DNA of 64,000 nucleotides. Origin: Mercurialis annua. Taxonomy: Eukaryota; Streptophyta; Magnoliopsida; Malpighiales; Euphorbiaceae. Made by a program: the position numbers and the translations under genes. Below the pieces are notes generated by a model, which searched no databases, had not been told where the DNA came from, and worked only from the letters and a program-made list of their open reading frames with translations. This document shows positions 44,846 to 57,483 of this stretch, piece by piece (position 1 is the first letter of the stretch; every line of letters starts with the position of its first letter). The stretch is from contig NC_065574.1 in NCBI RefSeq assembly GCF_937616625.2, forward strand, positions 682,001 through 746,000. The letters run 5' to 3'.

Positions 44846-47800
44846 ACATGTTCAGAAGCTCCTTTTTATCTGTTATGAATTTTTGTCATAGTTATAAACA
44901 ATTTGCTTTTCATAGACTTAACCCATCACAAGGAGAAATCTTAAATGCTACATTTTTAATGGATAGTTCAGGATCCTAGGTGGTGAACTTGGTTCACACA
45001 AGAATATCTCCATCACAAGGCCCGCATACTTTCAACATTTTTTGTCTATCCGATACATCTTGAAAGTTTGTTATTTAGTAGGTCCTTGTGCTATTTGTTA
45101 TCTTTGTTTAATAGGCCCTTTATGGACGGAAGTTGTGAACGTGTGGCTCAGATGCCATTAAGTGATTAACGATTTTCATGTCAGGAACGATGAAAGACCT
45201 CTATACTTTTAAATTTGTATTTACCTGATTCTTTGTTCAAATTTCTTATTCAGTGGGCTCTGTACTTGTAAATTTTTTGTTTATTTGGTCTCTATTAAAA
45301 TCTTATTAAGTGATTAAATACTACTTCTTAGTTGCTAGTTATTGTTTATCTCTTTTTTATTTTTTTATGTGTAATTTTTTAATTTTAGAAGGAAAAAAAT
45401 CCTCAAAATATATGATATTTATGTGTAATTTTCATTTTTTTTTATGTTTGCTACGAATTCCACAAAATTAAAAGAACGCTTTTTTTTAACTAGATTACTG
45501 TCATTTAAAAAAAACTTATTTTTGTCTCACCGCCGTCACTTTTTTCCCCTCGCTTTCTTTTTTTATTCCTTTTTTATCTTTTCCATACATACCATCGCAT
45601 TAACAACAATAAATTTTAATTAATGTCACTTTAATATTAACGATAAGTTATCTTATATATAAATATATATCTATAACTTTAATATACAATATGGCATATA
45701 ATAAATTTAGATTATACAATAAACATAGATAATAATTGTTATTATAAAATAAGGTTTATTTGTATTAATTTAATTTTCATATGATCTCCAATTTTCAGTA
45801 AACAAATTTTAAAATTCACTTGAAATACAAATATGGAGAATTCATTTTGATTCAATAATTTGAATGCTTTTAAAGGGGGCCTACACTTTTTTAAAACTGA
45901 ACTCCACTAGTATAGGCCAAAAAGAGCTGGTAGTTGGCTAGTTTATACCAAAATAACCAAACTGCTTTAATTAAATTTAAAGAAAGTTGTGAAAGGAAAT
46001 AGAATATGTAGATACAACTTACAAGTTAATTACTTCCCTTACAAGTTAATTACTTCCCTTTTGGAGTTATATTCTTATGCAACCGTTCCGTTATATCATT
46101 TGTAAGATAAATCAATCAATCAATCGTGCATTAGTCGTATAAAAATTATAATGATTAAAAGAAAATTAAAAAAATTTCTATTTTAAATACTTATTGACTT
46201 GTTATAAATATGACGTCGCACTACCATCATATGGGATGATCATTCTCTAAGAAAAATTTATATGCCAATTTTGGTAATAAAGAAAGCCAAGGGCCGTTTT
46301 AGTTTGGGAGCAAAATTTGGCCAAAATGGACTGAAACTATAGAAAGACCGGTTTTGGTTTGAATCGAGGATTTTTATTCTAACCCTTATTTTGAAAAAGA
46401 AAAAAGTAATACTATTTTTTATCATATTTATGTTTTTATGTTTTTTCATATTTTGCCCCGATAATGATAGTGTAATTTTTCAAATAGTTCTTTTATGATA
46501 ACTAAAAAAAAGGGTAAAATAGGATATTTAATGGAAAACATTCCAAAAATAGTAATGAGACTTTTTAAATGGGACATACTAAAATGGAATATGTGACTTC
46601 TTAAACGGGACGGAGAGAGTAATAATTTTATATTTTAGTCAATATTTTTAGTTAAATAATTTAATGATATTCAATCGAATATTTTTCTTTTCTACATTTT
46701 GCGTCCCTCTGAATACTAAACGTGACATTATATTTATCAAGCCGTTTAGATTTAATTATTATTTTTGAATCGGCTAAAACCAAAACCGGTAGGTCTTAAA
46801 TAATTTGAAATTAAAACCGCTGATTATAAACCGTCTAATTTCTATTGATTTTGATATAATAATTTTTTTCTCACGAGACTAAAAAGTAAGGAAACAAATG
46901 AAAACATGTGAGACAAATATGCGATATACCATATCAACATTATCTAACTTCACTTATTACGTAAAGTGTCTCGTATGTTTTCAATTACTATTTTTTTTTT
47001 AATCTAATTGTTTAATTTTCTATTTACGATCATGATGTCGTATTTTTTTCCATTCATGTCGTTTTGTTTTAGTTTTATGACTTATTTCAGGGCGAAAGTC
47101 TTAATCTTAAACGATAAATGTAAATATAAATCGATACTTACATATAAAATCTTCAAAAAACCTTTTTAATACACGACTCCTATGAAATAAGTTACAACTA
47201 ATATAATTCTTGACGATGATACCTATCATTTTCTACAGAGTAAGTTAGCTCTTTCATCTATATCATTCATTTAAAATTAGAAGATAACCAAATTTGTAAT
47301 TTGGTTAACAAGTAAAATTTTAAAATTTATATTCCAAATATAATACTCTAGTATAATTAATTGTAAATATAATTGCAATCTTAATTTATTTTTTTAAAAA
47401 AGAAGTTTTAAATATATATTTTTCATGAATTTAAAAAATGAGATTCGAGATGTAAGATTTAAAATTCAAATTTATATATTCAAACACACTAAGAATCGTC
47501 ATGATTTTATTACGAGTAAGATCCGACTCAAATATTTCCAAAAATACGAGGTAAATTTTTAATTTTTTCATTATTATAGAAAAAGATTAAATGAAAAGAT
47601 AACCTACATTTATATTTGGTAATTATTTTCCCTCAATTTTTGTATTCTCAAACATAGTGTGCAGGTTTGAGCTCTTGCTCAGATTCAGACAGAAAAAACA
47701 GAAATCCCGTTTTAGAAATAAAGAAAAACAAAATTTCCATAGAGGGAAAAAAAGCGGGCAATTTTGCAAAAACGTTCCAAATTCTTTAGTTTTTTTCATT

Positions 47801-47984
47801 TATCCCTCCAAAACATCAAAAAACAGTCAATCAACCCTCTTTCTCCAGTTTCAGAGCTCTATTCAAAAATCAAACTCTTCTTCGTTGCCTCATTCACTCA
47901 CACGCGCCACCAGCAAATCGCCGATTCCACCGTGATTTCAAGAAATCATTTCATTTTTCCGTTTCTTAGGAAAAAATTACTGAA
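44846..47984. other. Intergenic between RBR gene 2 and SUVH4
   Basis: 44846-45290 is the right end of duplicated unit 2, including the deleted MITE copy at 44933-45010 and the LINE-free equivalent of the unit 1 insertion site. 46021-46060 is a perfect tandem duplication of ACAAGTTAATTACTTCCCTT. A single Stowaway-like end is near 46600. From about 47750 the SUVH4 leader begins. Otherwise AT-rich with no feature seen. Confidence 0.55.
44933..45010. mobile_element. Internally deleted copy of the unit 1 hairpin MITE
   Basis: Only the tips remain: GAGAAATC at the left, and GGTGGTGAACTTGGTTCACA followed by 'caagaatatctc' at the right. CATCACAAG flanks it on both sides (44924-44932 and 45011-45019). 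It occupies the same position relative to the RBR gene as 39925-40166. Confidence 0.8.
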
Positions 47985-50900
47985 ATGGCGGCGGTTTGTG
48001 TAGAGGAGAACATACCTGAGAAGAACCAGAGTCCGAAAACTTGTAAAATCGAGAGACGAGCGAGTGCGAGGATACAGGCATCGTCTAAACAGAGAGCGGA
48101 GAAACAAGAGCTGGTTCGAAAGCGATTCGAGTTACTAGACGAGACATTGGAGAGCCTCAGAAAAAGAAAAGCTAGTGTTTATCGTAATAGAAGAGTAAAT
48201 ATTCCAAATGCAGATGAAAATGAAGCTGTTATGGTCGATAAACAAGTTAATGATGTTACTAAAGTGATTACAACGGAAGCTGAGACCGTTAACGGTAATG
48301 TTGAACCTGCGGCTGTTGTAGCAGTGACTGATGGTGATGGCGGTGGCGCTGTGGCGGAGAAAAGTGTGTACGCTAGGGTTAAAGAAACCCTAAGGTTATT
48401 TAACAAGCATTATTTACATTTTGTTCAGGTATAGTTTATTTTCATTTTTTTTTATTTGCATGATTTGTTCTGTTTGTATGTTTTGATAGATTGTGTATTT
48501 ATTGTACAGCAAGAGGAGACAAGGTGTAGGAAAGAAGAAGTGGATAAGAAGAAGGATTCGAAAAACTCCAAATCGAAGGTTATTGTTTGAATTTTTATTT
48601 GGATTCGTTATATATCTACTTTTTTGTTGATATTTAGTTGATATGTATATTTGTGTAGAAAGTGAATGCTGATGATGTGGACACTAAGATTAAAAACAAA
48701 GCCAAGCGTCCGGATTTAAAAGCAATTTCTAAGGTGCGTGAAGTTTCACTTTTCGTATGCTTACTAATGTTTGTACTGGTATAAACTCATCCGGAAGTTG
48801 TTTCATTTGTTATCAACTGTCGCTGCCATTTTTTGTTTTTGCAGTTTATGAATTGATCTGTGCTTTTATCTTGGCAGATGATTGAATCTAACACTGTGAT
48901 GTACCGTGAGAAAAGAATTGGCAACCTTCCAGGTTTATATCTTGTGCTACTTTTTTCTTTCTTTTTTCTTTTACTTTGAGCCTGCTTTTTTAAAGATTTG
49001 TTTATTTTTATACTTCTAAGTTTGATATTTATCTGTGCGCTTTATCACACGTGCTTTATGAGCATTGCTTCTTAATTTGCACGTTTTTCAAATAGGGAAG
49101 TTGTTACTGATGGGGTGTTAATGATAGGTATTGATGTTGGGCGTCAGTTCTATTCACGAGCTGAGATGGTTGCAATTGGTTTCCATAGCCACTGGCTGAA
49201 CGGGATTGACTTTATGGGCTTGTCCTATAGTAAGGTTGTAATGTTTATTATTCTTACAAAACTTATAATTACTTGAATACAGCCTATTTCTTGAAATCCT
49301 TAATACTATAACATCAGTTAGTTAATGAAATAAACATGTAAACAAACTGTAATCTGATTATAAGAAGCTATACTTTAGTAATCTCTACATTAGCCGTGTA
49401 AACTTTTGACGAAAATTCTAAATTTCTTGAGAGTTGAAACTTGTTTTTTCTGTATCATTTCTTCTGTGTTGAAGTGGTGGCAAGTCTAATCATTTCAAGT
49501 TTGTGCATTCTTTAATTGAATTCTTAGCATTTGAAAGCTATTTTTTTACTGTACGGTGTCCATTCAAATGTTTGCAAGCTCTCTTCATGCTTGTTTGCAG
49601 ACTTATATGAAGGAATACCACCATTTTGGCCATCATTGGAGTTCTTTATTCTTTCTATTTTCTTCATTTCAAGTTGGACTCACATCTACACTTCAAATAT
49701 AGCTCAGACTTCAGTTGCTATTAATGTCCTAAAGTAATAGTTATTTATCTATGTCTTAAATAACCTTGTATGTAATCTTGTCTTTGACTTTAACTTTTAA
49801 GTTGCTCCCCTAGCTTCTTGTTGATTTGTCAAACTCATATATGCTTGTGCATGTTGTTTGGTATCTATTTTGCATAAAAACCTGTTCGGTCGTACCTTTT
49901 AACTTTTCATTTTCATTTCCAAAATACTTCGAAAACTATATATTTGTGAACTATTCTTGTAAAAAAAAAAACCATTTTCCATCTTTTTTGTTTCGGCATT
50001 TTCCGTTTCATCATTTCAGCGTATTCGTTTTCGTGCTTCATAGTCTGATATTATTTATTTATGATCATTTATATTTGACATTGCAGAAATACAAAGAATA
50101 TACATTCCCTCTTGCGGTGGCAATTGTTATATCAGGAATGTATGAGGATGACTTGGATAATGCAGAGGATGTTATCTATACTGGTCAAGGTGGTCATGAT
50201 TTGACAGGAAATAAGCGTCAAATAAGTGACCAGGTTTTGGCTCGTGGTAATTTGGCCCTCAAGGTGTGTTGTTTAATATCAAAAAACCTCAGTTTATTAT
50301 TTACTGGTTCAATGATTGCATTAAATGTGTGTGCCTATTATTTCAAAATGCGACTAGGAAGGAACCTTTAATCAAGATAAATGTAATTTCTCCTAACTAA
50401 CATCTGTTTGTTAGTTGATAAGTATTTTCCCTGTCATATTTTAAAAGATTACGAAGTTGTGATATTCTAGGTCCTTTTGTTCATAAACACGCATGTCATT
50501 TTTCATTTTATTTTAGTTGAATGGGATAAAGGAGCATATAAAACGTACTTTTAGCCAGCTCTTATAGCTGAATGAATGCATGAATTCTGCATTTTTTTAA
50601 AATTAGATTCCTACTTTGAATTGGAATAATTAGATCCTCATATAACAGGAATATATATACCAGCAAATCTTCAAATTATTTCTAGTTGAGCATAATTGAC
50701 TTATATACATATAGGAACATTTCCCACACTCCCTCTCAAGCTAGTGAAATATTTTCTATTCCTACCTTGCCAACTATCTCGTGAAATACTGCAGTAGACA
50801 ATCTCTTCATTAGCACATATCCTCCACTGGAGACAATAGAGTGCAAGCCAGTCCACTATCTAATTTTTATGAAGTGTCTATCAATCTTAACATGTATGGT

Positions 50901-53900
50901 GTGATCATATTGTACATGGTTATTTATAGCAGATCACAATACAACCTAATAGGTGTTTTCCATGCAATCTTTTTATCCTTTAAAATAATTTTCAACCACA
51001 ATAGCTCACAAATTCCAAACGTGATAGATCTAAACTTAGCTTCCACACTAGTTCTAGCCACAACATTTTGTTTTAACTTCTCTATGCTATTAGTTACCAG
51101 CCAAATATGGGCAGGCTGCAATAACCAATTGTTGATATTCTGTCTACTATAGACCTTACATAGTTTGCATTAGTATATGCTTTGAGGGTCAATTTCTCTC
51201 CCTTCTTAAATAAGTCAACCCTTTGTTCGAGTACTTTTCAAGTATTGTAAAAATTAAAATTCAATATAAAGCCTAGAGATTAATTCTCTTAAGATCTTGC
51301 ATAAATTGGCTCATCGCACTTACTGCATAGGCTATGTCAAGCCTATCGTGAGACAAGTAAATGAGCCTTTCTTCAAGTCTTTAATAAGCACCTTTATCCA
51401 CTATTGTATCTTTCAATGGTTTTCCAAGTCTCTGATTTTTCTCTATTGGTGTTTCCAATGGCTTGCATTCCTACTTACCCATCTCCTTTAGCAAGTCAGA
51501 TTTTATTTGACTGATAGGGGTAACAAACAACGAATTCTATTATAATGAAAACAAATTTTTCATAAGAAATATAAAAATATACCAAGTACGCAAAAAATAC
51601 TAAATTAAATACTAAATACAAAAATATAAGTATCAAAATACAAAGGGTTAAGGTAAGGCAATTTTTTTAATAGCATAAAATAGGATAAAGGATGCAGTAT
51701 AGTTGACCATGATAACATAGTGATTCTAGTCCTGTGTTTTTAATAAAAAGTCCGCTACCCCCCATGGTATGTGCCGCTTTCCTAATCAAAAGATAGGAGA
51801 GCACACCTTCTCTCGAAGTTACGGGGTCATTTTGCCGAGTTTCTTCGACATGGTTCTCTCAAGCGCCCTAGCCAATAAAATCCTACCTAATGGAGAGATT
51901 GTTGGAGAAGTGACAAAACCTTATACTTTTCATTACAAAACCAATATAGCTGACATATTTTTGTTGAGAGATAAAGATATCATGTCAAAAATAAGCAACT
52001 CCAATGCAGAGGAAATTTTTCAATTTGCCAAAATCCTTTTTTAAGGCCTCTTTTTCTTGTAAAAGACTCTTGACTCAGTAAGAACTTGATTTTAAGAAGT
52101 TTTAAAGTCTTGTATATTTCTATGTAGGCATATATAATATTGTTTTAGAAATATGCGCCTTACTTTGCTCAGGCGAGCGTGTTTTTTGCGCCTTTTGCCT
52201 CAGGCAATATAAGGCTATCTCGCCTTGAGTGCGCTTAACGCTTTTAACTACCATGTTTCAAATACATCCATTTCAACTATCATAACTTCTCTACATTTCT
52301 TATCACCAAGTGCTTTAGATAATCATTTGGATATGGACACAATTTCTAGATGGGTAAAGAAAATGTTATGGGTTGTGGAAAATTTACTATGAGACATAAG
52401 GAAGGATTTAGGGAATTTGGTGCAAGTCGTTATTCTTTTGGGGAGAACTATGGGTTTATCAAGATCATTTGCATTATGTATATGGAAGGATTTAGAATTA
52501 GAAATATCAAGAGATGGATGGGGACTTTGAATGGGGATAGATTGAGCAATGGGACCTATCTTGAATAAACATGCAATGAATTAAGGATTTTGATCCTGTT
52601 TTTCTTTTGTTATAACTTTGACATCAAGAAGTATACACTCTTCATATTCATTTATACAATGAATTAAGAAGGTCAGAAATATGTTCAGACACTGAATAAG
52701 ATGAGAAACAGGTACATTTAACTATAGGCAGAAAATTATTTTCCATTGAGAATAACATCAAGAATGTAATATGATTATATGTACCTGTATGTCGGGAATC
52801 TATATGTTCAAAAATCTTAAATTATATCTAGTTGTACAAAATTGACTTATTTACAAATAGGAAGATGTCCCACAACTAATGATCATGGCCAAAATCAACT
52901 GGGTTTGCTGTTGAAGTTTTCTTTTTAAAATTGCCAATATAAATGTTACTGTTATTGCTTTAAATTGCAGAACTGTGTGGAGCAAAGTGTGCCTGTACGT
53001 GTTGTTCGTGGCCATGAATCTGCCAGCAGCTACAGCGGCAAGGTTTACACTTATGATGGGTTGTACAAGGTAGATATAGCTCCACCGAATGTATGTTCGT
53101 GAAGAAGTTGTATAGTTGAACTTTTGACTTTACATGGATATGCTTTCTATTGCTAAAAAGTTAATTTGTGAATATATTTGTCTTTCCTTCATGGCATGTC
53201 TGCCTTAAATTTTCATGCCTCCTGAAATAATGAATGTCTTATGAATGGCTAAAAAATGGATTTAATTGCAATAAGCCTCAAAATTAAACTTGGACTTTTC
53301 TGTAATGGCTATCTGTTTCTTATAGTTTACGTTACTTTGCCTTAATAACCTTGACTGGTTTGTAATTGTTGAAAGCTTGCCTGCAAAAATCAGTGTCACC
53401 TCTAATCACTCACGCTTGGTTTTCTGTGGCATTTTTTTTAAGTTCTCTTAGCTTGCATTTCTACAAGCATCTTTTAGTCCTATTTTTTCATTAATTGAAC
53501 TGTTCTACAGGTTGTTCAATACTGGGCGGAGAAAGGCATATCTGGCTTTACTGTGTTTAAATTTCGCCTGAGGAGGCTCGCAGAGCAGCCAACATTGACC
53601 ACTAACCAGGTTTGTATCTTCTTCTGTTAATTGATTTCAATGTAATTGTCAACCGCACATTCACATTTCTCTTGATCTGAAAGGTTTTCTGATCCACACA
53701 ATTTTTAGGTATTTTGTAATAATTAAAGCAATGTTCTATTTAGTGTAATACTTTACAAGTTGATTTCCTTGCATTATTAATATTTGTAATAACAAATAAC
53801 CACAACAAATGACAACATACAAACTCGCACATCTTCACCAGTGACATATAAGAATTATTTTGCATCTGTGTATTTTAATATCAAAAGTGCAAGTTAAACA

Positions 53901-56900
53901 TTTGCATGCATTACAATTACATCAATAATAAGAAACAATGACTTTGAAATTGCTTTCTTTAAAGCTTACCTGGTTAAAAACAAAAAAAAAAAGACTTAAT
54001 TTCTGAGGAGTTTCCTTTGTATTGATCCCCTTGCTCAACTTATGGTACTATAATACTGATAATGACATTAATAAATAGGCAATGCATTTAAATTTATTGA
54101 TATGACAAGGCTGCATGTGCATCTCTCAAGAAATGAATTCAATTGGGATAGTTTCTTTATTTTCTGGAGGGTAGTAAATTTTCCATTTTTTTCGTGCAGA
54201 TTAATGCTATAGCATGTATTTTCATTTCTAACTTTTAGTTTCGGTAAATTTAAATTGGAACTTATTAATTATTTTTCTACCAAATTCCAAGAATTTTAAT
54301 TTTTGCCCTTAAAATCATATCCATTTTCCTCTAATGACAGGTTCAGTTTGTTTATGGGCGTGTACCTCAATCGATTTCAGAAATTAGAGGGTAGATGTTA
54401 TGTTATGTTTAATGAAGTTCATTGCTCTTTGATCTTGCAACATTTAATTTTCGTTTGCTGTTTGATCGGCTAAGATTGGTCTGCGAGGACATTAGTGGAG
54501 GTCTAGAAGATGTTCCGATCCCAGCTACAAATTTGGTTGATGATCCACCTGTTCCACCAACAGGCATGTTAATAATTAAATTGGATAACTTAATTACTAG
54601 TATTATTTCCTAAATGCACAATGCATCTTATTGAGAGGTGCTTTGTTGTTTGCTCGATGTGTGTTTGATACAACTGAAATTATGTTTTTGATTTTCTGCT
54701 GGATTTTGAACAAAAGCAAAAAGCCAAACATCTTAAAGATCCAAATCGCTTGTCAGCATTTTCATCTAGAACTTTTCTTTTGACAAACTTATCATAATTT
54801 CAACCTTTTGTTACAATTGGTAGATGTTGCTCAAATTGATCCCAAAAAAATTAATTTAATCTATCCCAATTAACTTGGCTATATAGCTGCTTCAGTTTCT
54901 TGAAGCTGCCTTCTTTTCTCTTATTTGTTTGCTAGTTTGAGTATATACTGCTGTGTTTGTGTGTTCTATTAGATGCATGCTATGCAACCAGAACTTGATT
55001 GTCAAAATAAGCCCATTTTGCTGTTTTTATCTTTAATATATCAGGTCTTACATATCGCAAGAATCTTCTAGTTTCAAAAAATATTAATCTTCCTACCAAT
55101 GCTGCTGGATGTAACTGCAAAGGAGCGTGCATAGATCCTCGAACATGTGCTTGCGCCAAGCTGAATGGCTCTGATTTTCCTTATGTGCATCGAGATGGTG
55201 GCAGGTGTGTGTTATTCAAAGATTAGTGAGAAGTTGTTCTGAGAGGCAGTTTTTTTGTCTTGAATAGTTTGACTAGATTAATACAACTTTTACCTTATAA
55301 GCTCTTGGTTTCTTATGTTTACTTGTAGGCTAATTGAAGCAAAGGGTATTGTTTTTGAGTGCGGTCCAAATTGTGGTTGCGGACCTCATTGTGTCAACCG
55401 TACGTCTCAAAGAGGCCCCAAGTACCGTTTTGAGGTGCATTATTAATTCCATCTGCCCAAATGTTTTCTAACATTTTGAATAAAGTCGCTATTCTTAAAT
55501 GGTAATATTTTCACATTTTTTGATGCTTAATTTCATAGGTTTACCGTACCCCCAAGAAAGGGTGGGCTGTGAGATCGTGGGATTTCATACCATCTGGGGC
55601 TCCAATATGCGAGTATATAGGCATGCTGAAGAGAACGGAGGAAATGGACAGCGTCATTGAGAATTGTTTTATTTTTGATATCGACTGTTTGCAGACTATG
55701 AAGGGACTTGGCGGAAGAGAGGTACCTTAATTTTTTATATAGTTTATGGTAAATATTAAACTCTGCTTAACTGCTATTAAAATTCCTGTTTGAGTCCATA
55801 TTTTTTTGAAAGTGATATGTATGATCTTGTCATCTCTTAGAACTTGTTACACTTAAATCTTCCTTTTAATAATCTAGTCTATCGTTATTTTAATGATACT
55901 ACACTCTAGCCTTTCACCTTCTACTAGGGATTGGAATTTCGTTCAATTATATTGTGTAGCGACTATAGGACTGTAAATTTTAAACTCCATGCACTAAAAG
56001 CTATTATTATATGGTGAAAGTTTTCTCTGAATTTGTGATCTTGCTATCTTTGTTTTTATATCCTCGATGCACCGAGTTTGTATTGATATTTTTTACACCC
56101 AACAGAGGCGGTTAAGAGACGTTTCGGTGCCAACATCTAACAACATGGATAGACCTGAGGATCAGAAATCTGAAAGTGGACCAGAATTCTGCATTGATGC
56201 AGGTTCCACTGGAAATTTTGCCAGGTTCATCAACCATAGCTGCGAGCCTAATTTGTTCGTTCAATGTGTGAGCTCACACCAGGATCTTAAACTTGCTCGG
56301 GTAATGCTATTTGCGGCTGACAACATACCTCCTTTGCAGGTAAATGTCTCTGTCCTGTTATTGACATGCAATTTAGTCTGCTGCTATTAAATTAGTAAGA
56401 GTGGTCGCTTTGAAATGGCATTTGTAAGCAATGCTCTATTTTCCAATATTTACATTGCCACTGAGTAATCTGTCTCTTCTGTATAAGGTGTAGTCCTGCT
56501 TTGTGATGTATTGCATGCTACTGTTTTTTGAGATTCTTCTTGGAAATCGACAAGAGCTAGGGGTGTGCGGAAACTGAACTAAACCGAATAATTGGATAAA
56601 TTTTGTTTGTTTGTTTCGACATTATAAAAAGAACTGTCTTTACAGCTCAGTTCGGTTTCAAAGTGATGTTTTCTTTTAAACCGAACCATAAAACAAACTG
56701 AACCGATTGATTCTGTTTTAAATATTTTAAATTTTCATAAATTTTGGTTTGGTCCATCGGTTTAAACCGAATGCACACCCCTAGCAAGAGCTACCTATTA
56801 AGAAATCATTTTGAGGAACAGCGGTTCATATTTCGACTGGCTATTTTATCTCTTGTTTACAGGAACTCACTTACGACTATGGTTACGCCCTTGATAGCGT

Positions 56901-56976
56901 GTCTGGCCCGGATGGAAAAATTATACAGATGGCTTGTTACTGTGGTGCAGCAGGGTGTAGAAAGCGGTTATTCTAG
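47985..56976 (+). CDS. SUVH4: SUVH4/KRYPTONITE-type histone H3K9 methyltransferase
   Basis: Fifteen exons: 47985-48428, 48510-48578, 48659-48733, 48878-48932, 49128-49234, 50087-50263, 52971-53069, 53511-53609, 54341-54390, 54475-54563, 55045-55204, 55329-55434, 55539-55721, 56106-56339, 56863-56976. Total 2061 nt (686 aa), open frame. N-terminal basic tail (1-200). The SRA/YDG domain (about 210-375: [37 protein letters not shown]) binds methylated cytosine. Pre-SET Cys cluster (about 435-500: [22 protein letters not shown]). SET domain with [11 protein letters not shown] and ELTYDYGY. Post-[15 protein letters not shown]4 writes H3K9me2, which recruits CMT3 for CHG methylation; I call SUVH4 from domain content and from the AT5G13960-like neighbourhood. 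Intron 10 has a GC donor (54564). Intron 6 (2.7 kb) carries a copia remnant and intron 14 a hAT MITE. Confidence 0.94.
50650..52874 (-). mobile_element. Degenerate Ty1-copia element in SUVH4 intron 6
   Basis: Minus orientation. The frame at 50924-51121 has [20 protein letters not shown] and [10 protein letters not shown], the copia RNase H segment. Further down the strand, broken 'IDRHFIK', '[18 protein letters not shown]' and a purine tract 'ttgagagggagtg' precede an LTR-like start TGTGGGAAATGTTCCTA at 50728. A second copy, TGTGGGACATCTTCCTA, starts at 52874. About 85 bases following each are similar and form a direct repeat. The outer LTR ends are not resolved. The middle has an organellar rRNA-like fragment and 'gcgcctt/aaggcg' repeats near 52170-52250. 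Confidence 0.7.
51755..51872 (-). other. Organellar large-subunit rRNA-like fragment (antisense)
   Basis: The plus strand reads GAAGTTACGGGGTCATTTTG, then CCGAGTTTCTTCGACATGGT and TCTCTCAAGCGCCCTAG. This is the complement of a highly conserved stretch of bacterial-type 23S rRNA (E. coli antisense: GGGGTCATTTTGCCGAGTTCC). It is therefore probably a nuclear copy of plastid or mitochondrial rDNA, about 70-120 bases, inside the copia-bearing intron. Limits are approximate. Confidence 0.7.
56558..56783. mobile_element. hAT-type MITE (TAGGGGTGTGC) in SUVH4 intron 14
   Basis: Ends TAGGGGTGTGCGGAAACTGA and, on the other strand, TAGGGGTGTGCATTCGGTTT. The flanks ACAAGAGC (56550-56557) and GCAAGAGC (56784-56791) give an 8-bp duplication with one mismatch. 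The interior is rich in AACCGAA words. A short frame crossing it into exon 15 is an artefact. Confidence 0.85.
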
Positions 56977-57483
56977 TTTCTGCTATTCAAGTTAGCACTG
57001 GGCGACATGCGGAAAGCTAAAAGCAGTAGTAGGTATGTTGGTAGTTGCAGTTGTACATCTTTTTTACTTTCTGCAATCATATACTCTTTTTGTGCCCCCC
57101 ATTCCCAGATGCCATTTTTTGCTAGGGGTTGGTTCATATACTTATATTAAATCTGAGTCAAACTGAAATGCTAATATTTATCTGAAACAATGAGAAGAAA
57201 AAAGAAGGAAAAGCTATTTTGTATATGATTTTTGTTGGAAGCTGTAGAGCTAGACTTCATTTTACAACTAATATATTCAATTTGTGATTCAAAATTTCGG
57301 TTAGCCATTGGTAATTAATTACTCACTACATTTATGTTTCTGCTCTTACTTGACTTTTTTTATAAAGGCTATGCAAATTTATTCAGGGCGGTTTTTTTAT
57401 TCCACCTAGAGAATGAGAATGAAAATGGAATTTGTTACTTAATCCGTGACATTCACTATTTATTTGAAAATGTTATTTGAGTT

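Noticed and set aside
45300..47640. Search for a third RBR-like unit between unit 2 and SUVH4
   Set aside because: No RING or IBR words in any frame; only AT-rich sequence and repeat debris.
50841..51491. Plus-strand frames in SUVH4 intron 6
   Set aside because: They overlap the antisense copia RNase H remnant and show no coding character.
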